Positions 17,378 to 25,982 of a stretch of DNA of 64,000 nt are shown piece by piece (the stretch's first letter is position 1; every line of letters begins with the position of its first letter). The stretch spans positions 62,001 to 126,000 of the forward strand of contig JACKFD010000001.1 of the NCBI GenBank assembly GCA_020632655.1, in the 5' to 3' direction. The translations under genes were made by a program, and so were the position numbers. This DNA comes from Spirochaetaceae bacterium (lineage in GTDB: Bacteria > Myxococcota_A > UBA9160 > UBA4427). The notes below the pieces were generated by a model that was not told where the DNA came from, did not search any database, and saw nothing but the letters and a program-made list of their open reading frames with translations.

Positions 17378-17889
17378 GACGGGCTGACCTCCTCGAGGGG
17401 AGCAGACGAGGGCTGGCTCCGGCCGCAGGCTACCCGATTCCGCCCATCGGTCTGCCCGCCGCCCCGCGCGAAGCCGGGGGCGGCCGCCGCGCCCATCGGC
17501 CGGCCGACCCGGGCCCGAGCCTTGCCGCCGAGGAGCCCGCCCCGTAGTGTCTGGGGGTATCGCCGACTCGAGGAGCCGCCAGGAAACGAGACGCGCCCAC
17601 GTCTTCCCTCCGACCCCACCCACCCACCGAGCCCCGTCCCGCCCGATCGATCGGGATCGATCCGCCTCCGATCTGGAGGGAGTCGGACGGGGACCTCGTC
17701 GGTTTCCGGTGGACGGGCCGTCGGGGCGGGAATCGCGGCGCTTCTCTCGTGTCCTGGTGACCCTCCGACTCGGAGATCGCGGCCGACCCCGGTTCGGGGC
17801 GGCGATGATCGGATGCAGGCCGAGAGGGCGAGGGCGGGTAGGACCCGCCGCGCGACTCGAGGCCGACCAAGCCCGAGGAGGCCTGCGCG
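17378..17889. other. Non-coding stretch between sulfatase and ExbD
   Basis: About 510 bp with no convincing gene. Open frames here are Arg/Pro/Ser-rich shadows. It should carry divergent promoters for the sulfatase (leftward) and exbD (rightward); I could not place either with confidence. Confidence 0.5.
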
Positions 17890-18291
17890 ATGCGTGGCAA
17901 CCGGATGCGAGAGCAGCCGCAGAGCGAAGTGAACATGACGCCGATGCTGGACGTCGTGTTCATCATGCTGATCTTCTTCATCGTGACGGCGTCCTTCGTC
18001 AAGGAGGCCGGCGTCGATGTCGCGCGGCCGCCGGCCGCGACCGCCGAGCCCAAGGACAAGGGCAACATCCTGATCGCGATCACGGAGACCAGTCAGATCT
18101 GGATCGACCGACGCCAGGTCGATCCCCGCAACCTGCGCGCGGCGATCGAGCGGCTGCACGGCGAGAATCCGCAGGGCTCGATCGTGATCCAGGCGGACAA
18201 GAAGTCGCAGAACCATCTGCTGATGATGGTGATGGACGCGGCGAAGGCCGCCGGGGTCGGTCAGATCTCGATCGCCGCCGAGGGCGCCTGA
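17890..18291 (+). CDS. ExbD/TolR-family biopolymer transport protein
   Basis: A 133-residue single-pass membrane protein. The segment VNMTPMLDVVFIMLIFFIVTASF at about residues 14-36 is the ExbD/TolR helix with the proton-path Asp at position 21 (MLDVVF), followed by a periplasmic domain ending in AAKAAGV. It should use the proton gradient to energise an outer-membrane transporter together with ExbB and TonB, or act in a Tol-like complex. A GAGGAGG ribosome-binding site precedes the ATG. No ExbB, TonB or TonB-dependent receptor gene is adjacent, so its partners are encoded elsewhere. Confidence 0.93.
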   Translation: MRGNRMREQPQSEVNMTPMLDVVFIMLIFFIVTASFVKEAGVDVARPPAATAEPKDKGNILIAITETSQIWIDRRQVDPRNLRAAIERLHGENPQGSIVIQADKKSQNHLLMMVMDAAKAAGVGQISIAAEGA

Positions 18292-18360
18292 GGCACCCGC
18301 GCCCGGGGCCCGATCGGGACCCGAGGCGTGGTCGGGTGGAGCCGCCGCGATCGCGTGTCG

Positions 18361-19212
18361 CTAGACGGGCCGCTCGCCCGTGATCGTGACGCGGTACATC
18401 AGCCGCTCGTGGTCGGCGTAGTCGTCGATCGCGTAGTGCTGCAGCCAGCGATTGTCCCAGATCGTGACGGTGCCGTTCTCCCAGCGCACCCGGCAGGTCA
18501 GCTCGGGCCGGGTCGAGACGTCGAAGAGCATGGCGAGGAGCCCGTCGCTCTCGGGCTTCGAGAGTCCGACGATGCGGTCCGTGAACATCGGGTTCACGTA
18601 GAGGCTCTTGCGGCCCGTGACCGGGTGCGTGCGCACGACGGGATGCTCGACCTCCGCGTAGATCGCGTCACTGAAGACGTATTGGATCGGCGCATCGCCC
18701 CGGTACTTGGCGTCGCCCGTCGTCTTCGGGTCGTAGGCCTCGCGCGCGCTGTGCACGGCGCGCAGCGGCTCGAGGAAGCGCTTGAGCGGCTCCGAGAGCA
18801 GCTCCCAGGCGCGCTCCATCGACGCGTAGAGCGTGTCGCCCCCGACCGGCGGCACCTTCTCGCCGTAGAGGACCGTGACCGAGCTGGGTCGCTCGAAGAA
18901 GCTGTTGTCCGTATGCCAGGAGGTCCCGAAGAAGGCGCGCTCGCCCGCCGGCTTGAGCACGCGGATGATCTCGGGATGGCTCTCCATGCCCTTCGCGATC
19001 GGATGCACGTCCGGGTCGCCGAAGGTCCGGGCGAGGGCGATATGTGCCTCGTGCGTGAGCTTCTGGTCGCGGATGCAGAGCACGCCGTAGCGATGGAACG
19101 CGTCGAGGAAGGCCTTGCGCGTGCCCTCGGAGAGGGGGCGGGAGAGGTCGAGGCCGCGGATCTCGGCGCCCAGCGCGCCTGAGAGCTCGCGGATCTGGAG
19201 ATCGTCGCTCAT
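18361..19212 (-). CDS. TauD/TfdA-family Fe(II)/2-oxoglutarate dioxygenase
   Basis: A 283-residue dioxygenase with the facial triad His100-x-Asp102 (SWHTDNSF) and distal His259 (LQHYAIDDY), and the 2-oxoglutarate-binding Arg274 in RLMYRV. It would hydroxylate a small substrate (taurine, sulfonate, phenoxyacetate or similar) while decarboxylating 2-oxoglutarate. Placement near a sulfatase is compatible with organosulfur use, but that is inference only, as substrate pockets cannot be read here. It stands alone, convergent with exbD. Confidence 0.92.
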   Translation of the reverse strand: MSDDLQIRELSGALGAEIRGLDLSRPLSEGTRKAFLDAFHRYGVLCIRDQKLTHEAHIALARTFGDPDVHPIAKGMESHPEIIRVLKPAGERAFFGTSWHTDNSFFERPSSVTVLYGEKVPPVGGDTLYASMERAWELLSEPLKRFLEPLRAVHSAREAYDPKTTGDAKYRGDAPIQYVFSDAIYAEVEHPVVRTHPVTGRKSLYVNPMFTDRIVGLSKPESDGLLAMLFDVSTRPELTCRVRWENGTVTIWDNRWLQHYAIDDYADHERLMYRVTITGERPV

Positions 19213-19400
19213 GTCGGGGAATCCTCGGATCGGGCGTTGTGCTCGCCCGCGGCGGCATCGTAAGCCAGCCGACCCCGCCCGGCGATCCGTCTCGCCGGTG
19301 CGTCGCCCGCAGTAGCCCGCCGATCCGTCTCGTCCGTGCGTCGCCCGCCGTGGCCCGGGCGCGATTCAGCGCCGCCGCCCGCCGCGGCCCGCCACGCCGT

Positions 19401-20108
19401 TCAGCGCCGTCGCCCCGCGACCGCCGCCGCCCCGAGCCCGACCGCGAAGAGCAGCGCCGCCGCCGGCTCCGGCACCGGGTTGCTCGGCTCGAGGCGTACG
19501 GGCTGCTCGCCCTCCACGATCTCGAAGTCGAGCGCCGCGAGCGTGGCCTGGCCCATGAAGCTGCTCGACGAGATCGAGATGTGGCTGACGATGGCGCCCT
19601 GGAGGTCGGCCGAGACGACCCCTGCGGAGCGCCCGGCGAGCCCGGCGCCAGCGAGCGTGAAGACGCTGCCGTCGGTCGTGTGGATCGTCGCGGTCGAGCC
19701 CTGGAAGAGCTTCGAGAGCGAGACGGAGTTGAGTGCGACGGGTCCTTCGAAGGACAGGGTCGTCGTGCGGGTCCAGACGGCCTGCTTCGGGCCGGGGCCA
19801 CCGGCCTGGTCCAGGCAGTCGAAGAGGTCGCCGTGGCAGCCGGAGCGTTCGCCCGTGGTCCGGTAGAGGATCTCGAAGCGGGCCTCGTGGGTCGTCTCGA
19901 TCGTGAGGCCGCCGAGATCGATCGGGCCCGCCGGTCGCAGCAGGTCGACCGAGAGGGCGCTCGCCGGGCTGCTCGCCAGGCAGGTCGCGGCCAGCGCGCA
20001 GAGCCAGCCCCGCGCGCGCTGGCGCGGGCGCGACGCGGGTGCATCGGGGGCCGCGATGCGGGCGGATGCGGGCCGGTGCGGGGCGATGGGGGCGGCGACG
20101 GCGAACAT
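19401..20108 (-). CDS. PEP-CTERM sorting-domain protein, exported
   Basis: A 235-residue exported protein. The N-terminus has an Arg-rich region then a hydrophobic segment with an Ala-Leu-Ala-type cleavage region near residues 35-52, and the C-terminus carries a full PEP-CTERM signal: VPEPAAALLFAVGLGAAA followed by a short Arg tail (GRRR). The middle is Ser/Thr-rich beta-type sequence without a recognised catalytic motif. Such proteins are recognised by an exosortase and are often linked to exopolysaccharide. No exosortase is in the window. Function beyond sorting is unknown. Confidence 0.85.
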   Translation of the reverse strand: MFAVAAPIAPHRPASARIAAPDAPASRPRQRARGWLCALAATCLASSPASALSVDLLRPAGPIDLGGLTIETTHEARFEILYRTTGERSGCHGDLFDCLDQAGGPGPKQAVWTRTTTLSFEGPVALNSVSLSKLFQGSTATIHTTDGSVFTLAGAGLAGRSAGVVSADLQGAIVSHISISSSSFMGQATLAALDFEIVEGEQPVRLEPSNPVPEPAAALLFAVGLGAAAVAGRRR

Positions 20109-20355
20109 GGGAGGCGACCTCCGAGGGATCCCGAGCTTCGACTCCCCGGCCGACGCGATCTGCGGCAGCGGGTTCGAGGAATCTCGAGGCGAGCTCGAGG
20201 GTGAGTGCCTAAGCCATTGGAAAAGTGAACGAAATGCTCCTTTCCGGGATATGCCGTGCGGGCCGCGGCAGCCGTCCGGCAGGCCGTGCGCGGCTTGCGA
20301 CCGCCGCCGCTGCCCGGTTCACTCGCGGCGTCGCGGGCTGCGGCAGGGGGGGCGC

Positions 20356-22263
20356 ATGACCAGCGGGCGGGGAGAGCTCACGCTTCGGGCGGTCGGGCTG
20401 GGCATGACGCTCGCCGTGGTCCTCGCCGCGGCCAACGTCTACCTCGGCCTCAAGGTCGGCATGACCGTCTCCGCCTCGATCCCGGCCGCCGTGCTGGCGA
20501 TGCTGTTGCTACGCGGCGTGCTGCGCGATGGCAGCCTGCTGGAGGCCAACCAGGTGCAGACCGCGGCCTCGGCCGGCGAGTCCCTCGCCGCCGGCATCCT
20601 CTTCACGGTCCCCGCGCTCGTGCTGATCGGCTTCTGGGAGCGCTTCGACTTCTGGGCGACGACGGCGATCGCCGTGGCCGGGGGCTGGCTCGGCGTGCTC
20701 TTCATGGTTCCGATGCGGCGGGTCTTCATCGAGGAGAGCCCGGAGCTGCCCTATCCGGAGGGCGTCGCCTGTGCGGCCGTGCTCGAGGCGGGCGAGGCCT
20801 CGGCGGATGCGCAGGCCGGGCGCGCGGTGCTCCGGGGGGGCTGGCTCGGGGCGGCGGTCAAGCTGCTGACGGGCCTCCTCGGCGTGCTGCGGAGCGGCCT
20901 CGAAGGTGCCGTCCTGCTCGGGCCGGCCCGACCCCTCTACGTGGGCGCGGACCTCTCCCCGGCGCTGCTGGCGGTGGGGCTGATCGTGCGTCTCGAGGTC
21001 GCGAGTCAGATCTTCCTCGGCGGCGCCCTCGGCTGGCTGATCCTGCTGCCGTTCGCGCCGGAAGGGGTGGCCTGGCTCGCGCCGGGCTCGCCGGCGCTGA
21101 CGGCGGCGGTGGCGGCCGAGGCCGATCTCGATCCCGTCGCCCGCTCGTGGGAGCTCTGGTCCGCGGGCATCCGCTACGTCGGCGTCGGGGCGATGGCGGT
21201 CGGGGGTCTGTCGGCGCTCGTGCGGGTGCGGCGGGGGCTTGCGCGGGCGGTGGTCGAGCTGCGTCGCGGCTGGTCGGCCGGGCGCGCGGGCGAGGCGGCG
21301 CGGGTGGATCTGCCGAGCGGCTGGATCGCGGCGCTGATCGCGGTGGCGGTCGTCGTCGTCGCCGCGCTCTACCTCCGCTTTACCGGCGATCCGGGTGTGG
21401 CGGCCCTGGCGACGGGCATGATGGTCGTCGCGTCGTTCTTCTTCGTCGGCGTGGCGAGCTACATCGTCGGCCTCGTCGGCAACAGCAACAGCCCCGTCTC
21501 CGGCATGACGATCACGGCCGTGCTGATGACCGGCGGACTGCTCTGGCTGCTCGGCTACACCGGCGTCCAGGGCATGGTCGCCACCCTCGGCGTGGCCGCG
21601 ATCGTCTGCTGCGCGGCCTGCACGGCGGGCGACGTCTGCAACGACCTCAAGACCGGCGCGCTCGTCGGTGCGAGTCCGGCGCGCCAGCAGACCATGCAGC
21701 TGCTCGGCATCGTGCTCGCGGCCTTCGTGATGGCGCCCGTGCTGCAGCTGCTCCACGACGCCTACGGCATCGGGAGTCGCGAGCTCGCCGCGCCCCAGGC
21801 GAGTCTGTTCGCGAGCCTCGCGCGGGGGTTCTTCGGCGGGGAGTCGCTGCCCTGGGGCCTCGTCGGGGCGGGGGGCGTGCTCGGCGTCGGGGTGCTCGCG
21901 GTCGATGCGGTGCTCGCGCGGCGTGGCGTCGGCTTCCGACTGCACCTGATGCCGATCGCCGTCGGGCTCTACCTGCCCTTCGGCATCGCCGTGCCGATCC
22001 TGGTCGGCGGCCTCGTCGAGTGGCTGGGGCGTCGCGCGGCGCCGGCGGGCGACGAGGCGTCGGCGCGGCGCGGCGTGCTCTTCGCGTCGGGGGTCGTGGC
22101 GGGCGAGGCGCTGGTCGGGGTCGCGATCGCGGCGCTGGTCGCCTTCGGTCTCGCACCGGAGCTCGGGGGCTGGTCGGGCGAGGGGCCCGCGACCTTCGTG
22201 GCAGCCGCGCTGATCGTCACCGCCTTCGTCCGAGCGGTCCGCGCGCCATCGGCCCCGGACTAG
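20356..22263 (+). CDS. OPT-family oligopeptide/metal-chelate transporter
   Basis: A 635-residue polytopic membrane protein of the oligopeptide transporter family. Family signatures include NVYLGLKVGMTVSASIPA (about residues 27-44), SPELPYPEGVACA near 130, and the loop GNSNSPVSGMTI near residue 380. Members import short peptides or siderophore-metal complexes with protons. The ATG at 20356 follows a G-rich ribosome-binding region. It is a single-gene unit; the roughly 250-bp gap before it separates it from the divergent PEP-CTERM gene and should hold the promoters. Confidence 0.9.
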   Translation: MTSGRGELTLRAVGLGMTLAVVLAAANVYLGLKVGMTVSASIPAAVLAMLLLRGVLRDGSLLEANQVQTAASAGESLAAGILFTVPALVLIGFWERFDFWATTAIAVAGGWLGVLFMVPMRRVFIEESPELPYPEGVACAAVLEAGEASADAQAGRAVLRGGWLGAAVKLLTGLLGVLRSGLEGAVLLGPARPLYVGADLSPALLAVGLIVRLEVASQIFLGGALGWLILLPFAPEGVAWLAPGSPALTAAVAAEADLDPVARSWELWSAGIRYVGVGAMAVGGLSALVRVRRGLARAVVELRRGWSAGRAGEAARVDLPSGWIAALIAVAVVVVAALYLRFTGDPGVAALATGMMVVASFFFVGVASYIVGLVGNSNSPVSGMTITAVLMTGGLLWLLGYTGVQGMVATLGVAAIVCCAACTAGDVCNDLKTGALVGASPARQQTMQLLGIVLAAFVMAPVLQLLHDAYGIGSRELAAPQASLFASLARGFFGGESLPWGLVGAGGVLGVGVLAVDAVLARRGVGFRLHLMPIAVGLYLPFGIAVPILVGGLVEWLGRRAAPAGDEASARRGVLFASGVVAGEALVGVAIAALVAFGLAPELGGWSGEGPATFVAAALIVTAFVRAVRAPSAPD

Positions 22264-22312
22264 CAGCCCGCGGCGCGCTCGAGCGGCCCGGTCATCGCCC
22301 GGCGCGAGGGCG

Positions 22313-22615
22313 CTAGAACTCGCCGAGCTCGCGCACGAAGGCGTAGTCGATCGGCTCCTCGAGCAGCACCTCGTAGGCGCCGTCGAGACCCTCCCGGCCG
22401 CTCGGCGCGGCGAAGAGGGCGGCGGGCGCCATGAACACGGCGCCGACCGCCACCCGCAAGGCCGCGAGTGGCCGCACGATCAGCACGTCGACGCCCTTGG
22501 CGAGGACGTCCTCGGCGGCGGAACCCTCGAAGCCGGCCTGCGAGGGCGTGGCGGCGAGGAGCAGGGCGAGCGCGGCGAGGGCAGCACTCGAGCGGCGGAG
22601 TCGGGCGGGGCGCAT
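22313..22615 (-). CDS. Small exported/membrane-associated protein of unknown function
   Basis: A 100-residue protein with an Arg-rich N-terminus and signal peptide (ALALLLAATPSQA, cleavage near residue 28), then one hydrophobic stretch (VLIVRPLAALRVAVGAVFMAPAALFAA) and a short acidic C-terminal part with a PIDYAFVRELG motif. It resembles a family of small membrane proteins with a conserved 'VRP...' segment that have no assigned function. ATG at 22615 has AGAGG upstream. It is convergent with the OPT gene and not in an operon. Confidence 0.72.
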   Translation of the reverse strand: MRPARLRRSSAALAALALLLAATPSQAGFEGSAAEDVLAKGVDVLIVRPLAALRVAVGAVFMAPAALFAAPSGREGLDGAYEVLLEEPIDYAFVRELGEF

Positions 22616-22822
22616 GGACGGAACCTCTCGGCTGGGCTTCGGGCCGTGGGCCGACCCGACGGCGCATCCTAGCAGAGCGCCGCGGGCGTCGAGGTGCAGG
22701 CCGTCGGTCCTCGGGCCGAAGGGCCTCGCACCCGGGTCCCCGTGCAGGGCAATCGCTCGCGCAGCGGACGCTCCCGGCGACGGGGGATCCGGTATGTTCG
22801 CTCGCCGTCGGGGAGGCGCGCG

Positions 22823-24106
22823 ATGTCGGCGGATGGGGACGCGGACTCGGATCAGGGCGGCAGCCAGGCGCTCACGCGCCGGATCCTGATCGGTCTGGTC
22901 CTCGGACTCGGCGTCGGTCTCGCGCTCCACGCCCTCGACCTGCGCGATACGCCGGTCGGCCGCTTCCTCGTGGACGGGCTCTTCTTCGTCGTGGGACGGA
23001 TCTTCCTCGCGAGCCTGAAGCTCCTGATGGTGCCGCTCGTGCTCGTCTCGCTCGCCTGCGGCACGGCCTCGCTCGACGACGTGTCGCGGCTCGGCCGGAT
23101 CGGTGGCAAGACCGTCGGGCTCTACCTCTTCACGACGGCGGTCGCGATCAGCGTCGCGATCGTGGTCGCCGTGATCGTCCAGCCCGGCGTGGGCTTCGCG
23201 CTTTCGACCGAGGCCGCGGGCTTCGCTGCGAAGGAGGCGCCGGACTTCGCCCAGACGTTGATCGACATCTTCCCGGAGAATCCCTTCAAGGCCCTCGCCG
23301 AGGCGCAGATGCTGCAGGTCATCGTCTTCGCGATCCTGCTCGGTGTCGCCATGACCCTCGCGGGCGAGCCCGGGCGCGACCTCCTGCGCTTCTTCCAGAG
23401 CGCGAATGCCGTCGTGCTGAAGCTCGTCTTCGTCCTGATGGAGCTCGCCCCCTTCGGCGTCTTCTGCCTGATCGCGACGGTCTTCGCGGACGAGGGGGCC
23501 GGGGCGATCCAGCAGCTCGCGTGGTATTTCGCGACGGTGCTGGGCGTGCTGGCGATCCATCTGCTGGTCACCTACCCGACGCTGCTCGTGCTGCTCGCGC
23601 GTGTCGCACCGCTCCACTTCTTCCGCAAGCTGCGGGCGCCGATGAGCGTGGCCTTCAGCACGGCGAGCAGCGGGGCGACGCTGCCGGTCACCCTGCGCGC
23701 GACGGAGGAGCGGCTCGGGGTCGACGGATCGATCGCCTCGTTCACGATCCCCCTCGGCGCCACGATCAACATGGACGGCACGGCGATCATGCAGGGCGTG
23801 GCGACCGTGTTCATCGCCCAGGCCTACGGCGTCGAGATCGGGCCCGCGGGCTATCTGACGGTGGTCGTGACGGCGACCCTCGCGTCGATCGGGACGGCGG
23901 GCGTGCCGGGGGTCGGGACCGTGATGCTGGCGATGGTGCTGCGCCAGATGGACCTGCCGGTCGAGGGCATCGGCCTGATCCTCGGCGTCGACCGCCTGCT
24001 CGACATGACGCGCACCGCCGTGAACATCACGGGCGACGCCGCCGTCTCCTGCATCGTCGCCCGCAGCGAGGGCCGCCTCGACCTCGAGACCTACCGAGCA
24101 CCGTAG
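22823..24106 (+). CDS. Dicarboxylate/amino acid:cation symporter (DAACS)
   Basis: A 427-residue membrane symporter of the glutamate/dicarboxylate family. It has the Ser-rich re-entrant loop (STASSGATLP), the NMDGT signature of the seventh helix (IPLGATINMDGTA), and the late VDRLLDMTRTAVNITGD segment that binds substrate and ion. It imports C4-dicarboxylates or acidic amino acids with Na+ or H+. ATG at 22823 follows GGGAGG; an in-frame upstream extension is Arg-rich and unlikely. It is a single gene; an imperfect tandem repeat lies downstream. Confidence 0.93.
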   Translation: MSADGDADSDQGGSQALTRRILIGLVLGLGVGLALHALDLRDTPVGRFLVDGLFFVVGRIFLASLKLLMVPLVLVSLACGTASLDDVSRLGRIGGKTVGLYLFTTAVAISVAIVVAVIVQPGVGFALSTEAAGFAAKEAPDFAQTLIDIFPENPFKALAEAQMLQVIVFAILLGVAMTLAGEPGRDLLRFFQSANAVVLKLVFVLMELAPFGVFCLIATVFADEGAGAIQQLAWYFATVLGVLAIHLLVTYPTLLVLLARVAPLHFFRKLRAPMSVAFSTASSGATLPVTLRATEERLGVDGSIASFTIPLGATINMDGTAIMQGVATVFIAQAYGVEIGPAGYLTVVVTATLASIGTAGVPGVGTVMLAMVLRQMDLPVEGIGLILGVDRLLDMTRTAVNITGDAAVSCIVARSEGRLDLETYRAP

Positions 24107-24126
24107 GCGGCTGCGGACGAACGCCC

Positions 24127-24268
24127 GTGTCGGACGTGCCAGGCGCCCCGGTCGGTCGCCGTGTCGCGTGCGCAGCGTCTGTCGGCGCCTCCGGCCCGAG
24201 CGCCAGTGTCGGCCGTGCCCTGCGCCCCGGCCGGTCACCGCATCGCGTGCGCCGCTTCTGTCGGCGCG
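24127..24268. repeat. Imperfect tandem repeat (63 bp copies, 79-bp period)
   Basis: Two 63-bp copies at 24127-24189 and 24206-24268 match at about 53 positions; each starts GTGTCGG and ends CTGTCGGCGC. They lie in the 386-bp gene-free gap 24107-24492 between the symporter and GST genes. No convincing gene lies in this gap. Confidence 0.75.
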
Positions 24269-24492
24269 CGGCGGTCCCGCTGGCTGCCTCGCCGATCGTG
24301 CCGCGGCGCGCCGAGAGAAGCTGGAGCCGGGGCGGCCCACGCCCGGGACGCCTGGCCAGGCCCCGACGGCGGAGGGGCGCGCTCCCGCAGGCTCTGCCAG
24401 AATCGCCGGTCCAGCGGGGCCGCCTCCATGCGCCGTCCCGAATCAGCGCCCCGATCTCGAGACGGCCTGCCGAGGCCCGAAAGGAATCTCCG

Positions 24493-25101
24493 ATGAAGCT
24501 CTTTACCGGTATCGGTCCCAATCCCCGCGTCGTCACGATCGCGGTCGCCGAGCTCGGCGCCCCGGTCGAGACCGAGACGGTCGACCTGCTCGCGGGCGCG
24601 AACCGACAGGACGAGCACCTGAAGCGCAATCCCGCCGGACAGCTGCCGACCCTGCAGCTCGACGATGGACGTTGCCTCTCCGAGATCACGGCGATCGTCG
24701 AGTACCTCGACGAGAAGTGCGGCGGATCGCTGATCGGAGCGACGCCGGAGGAGCGCGCGGAGACGCGCATGTGGACGCGGCGGATCGACCTCAACATCGT
24801 CGAGCCGATGGCCAACGGCTTCCGCTTCGCGGAGGGCCTGCCGCTCTTCCAGAGCCGGGTCCACGTGATTCCCCAGGCCGCCGACGACCTGAAGCAGATC
24901 GCGCAGGAGCAGCTGCGCTGGCTCGAGGGGCTGATGGGCGACAAGGAGTACGTCTGCGGCGATCGCTTCACGCTGGCCGACATCCTGCTCTTCGCGTTCC
25001 TCGAGTTCGGCGGGTCGGTCGGGCAGCCCCTCGATCCGAAATGCGAGCGGCTCCAGGCCTGGTACGCGCGCGTCGCGTCGCGGCCCTCGATCGCGGGCTG
25101 A
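24493..25101 (+). CDS. Glutathione S-transferase-family protein
   Basis: A 202-residue GST. The thioredoxin-like N-terminal domain (1-75) has the cis-Pro region (NPAGQLPTLQLDDG) and the gamma-Glu-binding ESE-like segment LSEITAIVEYLDE; the alpha-helical C-terminal domain has the FTLADILLFAF N-capping segment. It would conjugate or reduce electrophiles with glutathione or a related thiol. ATG at 24493 is followed directly by KLFTG and is the only start that fits the fold. It sits alone between two gene-poor gaps. Confidence 0.92.
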   Translation: MKLFTGIGPNPRVVTIAVAELGAPVETETVDLLAGANRQDEHLKRNPAGQLPTLQLDDGRCLSEITAIVEYLDEKCGGSLIGATPEERAETRMWTRRIDLNIVEPMANGFRFAEGLPLFQSRVHVIPQAADDLKQIAQEQLRWLEGLMGDKEYVCGDRFTLADILLFAFLEFGGSVGQPLDPKCERLQAWYARVASRPSIAG

Positions 25102-25354
25102 GGCCGGGCGCCCGCTCGCCCGCGGGTGTCGAGCCTTCGCGAGCGAAGCGTCCATCGGGCGCGGGGAGCGGGCCCGGACCGGAAGCGGCCGCTCCCCGGG
25201 CCGGGTGCTAGCCTTGGCGCCGCTTCGGCCCGGGCTGGACCCCAGCCGGTCGCGAGCCCGTCCGAGGCGGCCGCTCGCGGACCGGCTCGGGACGTCGGGT
25301 CGGATGCGGATGCAGACGACGGCATCGGTTCCGGCGGACCGTGGGGTTCTCGAG

Positions 25355-25621
25355 ATGGGCAAGCGCCTCTACGTGGGCAACATCCCGTTCTCGGCGACTT
25401 CCGAGTCGCTGTCCGAGGCCTTCGGACGTCATGGCAGCGTCGCCTCGGTCGACGTGATCCTCGATCGCGAGACGGGCCGGCCGCGGGGCTTCGCCTTCGT
25501 CGAGATGACCGACGACGCGGGGGCGCGGGCGGCGATCGCCGCGCTCGATGGCGCGGACTTCGGCGGGCGGGCATTGCGGGTGAACGAGGCACAGGAGCGC
25601 CGCGGGGGCGGGCGGCGCTGA
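25355..25621 (+). CDS. RRM-domain RNA-binding protein
   Basis: An 88-residue protein that is a single RNA-recognition motif: RNP2 LYVGNI at residues 5-10 and RNP1 RGFAFVEM at about 43-50, with a Gly/Arg-rich C-terminal tail (RRGGGRR). Bacterial RRM proteins of this size are often cold-shock or RNA-chaperone proteins. The ATG at 25355 gives the usual compact length; an in-frame ATG at 25304 would add 17 residues and cannot be excluded. The next gene starts about 110 bp downstream. Confidence 0.9.
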   Translation: MGKRLYVGNIPFSATSESLSEAFGRHGSVASVDVILDRETGRPRGFAFVEMTDDAGARAAIAALDGADFGGRALRVNEAQERRGGGRR

Positions 25622-25734
25622 TCGACGAGGAGTGGGCATGGCGCCCGCGTGTGCGACCCGGATGGGGCGCCGCGGGGCCAGGACCCGCGTGAACCGGGGC
25701 GGGGGGCTTCGGCGCGGCGGGGGAGGGAGTGCAG

Positions 25735-25932
25735 ATGGCACGAGCGAGTCGGATGAGCGTTCTCAAGCGCAAGCGCGAGAGCGAGAAGGCGGAGAAGGCG
25801 GCGCGCAAGCGCGAGATGCGCGCGATGGAGAAGGAGTTCGGCAAGCCGAAGGAGCCGCACTCCGGCGAGGCGACGCGCGAGGACCTCGAGGCCTACGGCA
25901 TCCTGCCGAACGCCGACGAGGATGAGGACTGA
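25735..25932 (+). CDS. Small basic/acidic coiled-coil protein, unknown
   Basis: A 65-residue protein with a Lys/Arg/Glu-rich first half (a charged helix, residues 8-35) and an acidic end (NADEDED). GGGAGGG at 25721-25727 lies 7-8 nt before the ATG at 25735; a GTG at 25729 is too close to it. The preserved frame, the ribosome-binding site and the composition support a real gene, but I recognise no family. It lies downstream of the RRM gene and could be co-transcribed with it. Confidence 0.6.
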   Translation: MARASRMSVLKRKRESEKAEKAARKREMRAMEKEFGKPKEPHSGEATREDLEAYGILPNADEDED

Positions 25933-25982
25933 GCCGTCCATCCGGCGAGGCCGACGGGCGTCCTTCGGACCCGCCGGCCGGC

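Noticed and set aside
17398..17623. GTG start of the sulfatase at 17623
   Set aside because: It adds 82 residues without any family similarity before the export signal; the CTG with a strong ribosome-binding site fits better. It remains the only canonical in-frame start.
25134..25147. Short CTTCG...CGAAG hairpin after the GST gene as a terminator
   Set aside because: A stem of only 5-6 bp with no T-tract is not distinctive in such GC-rich DNA.
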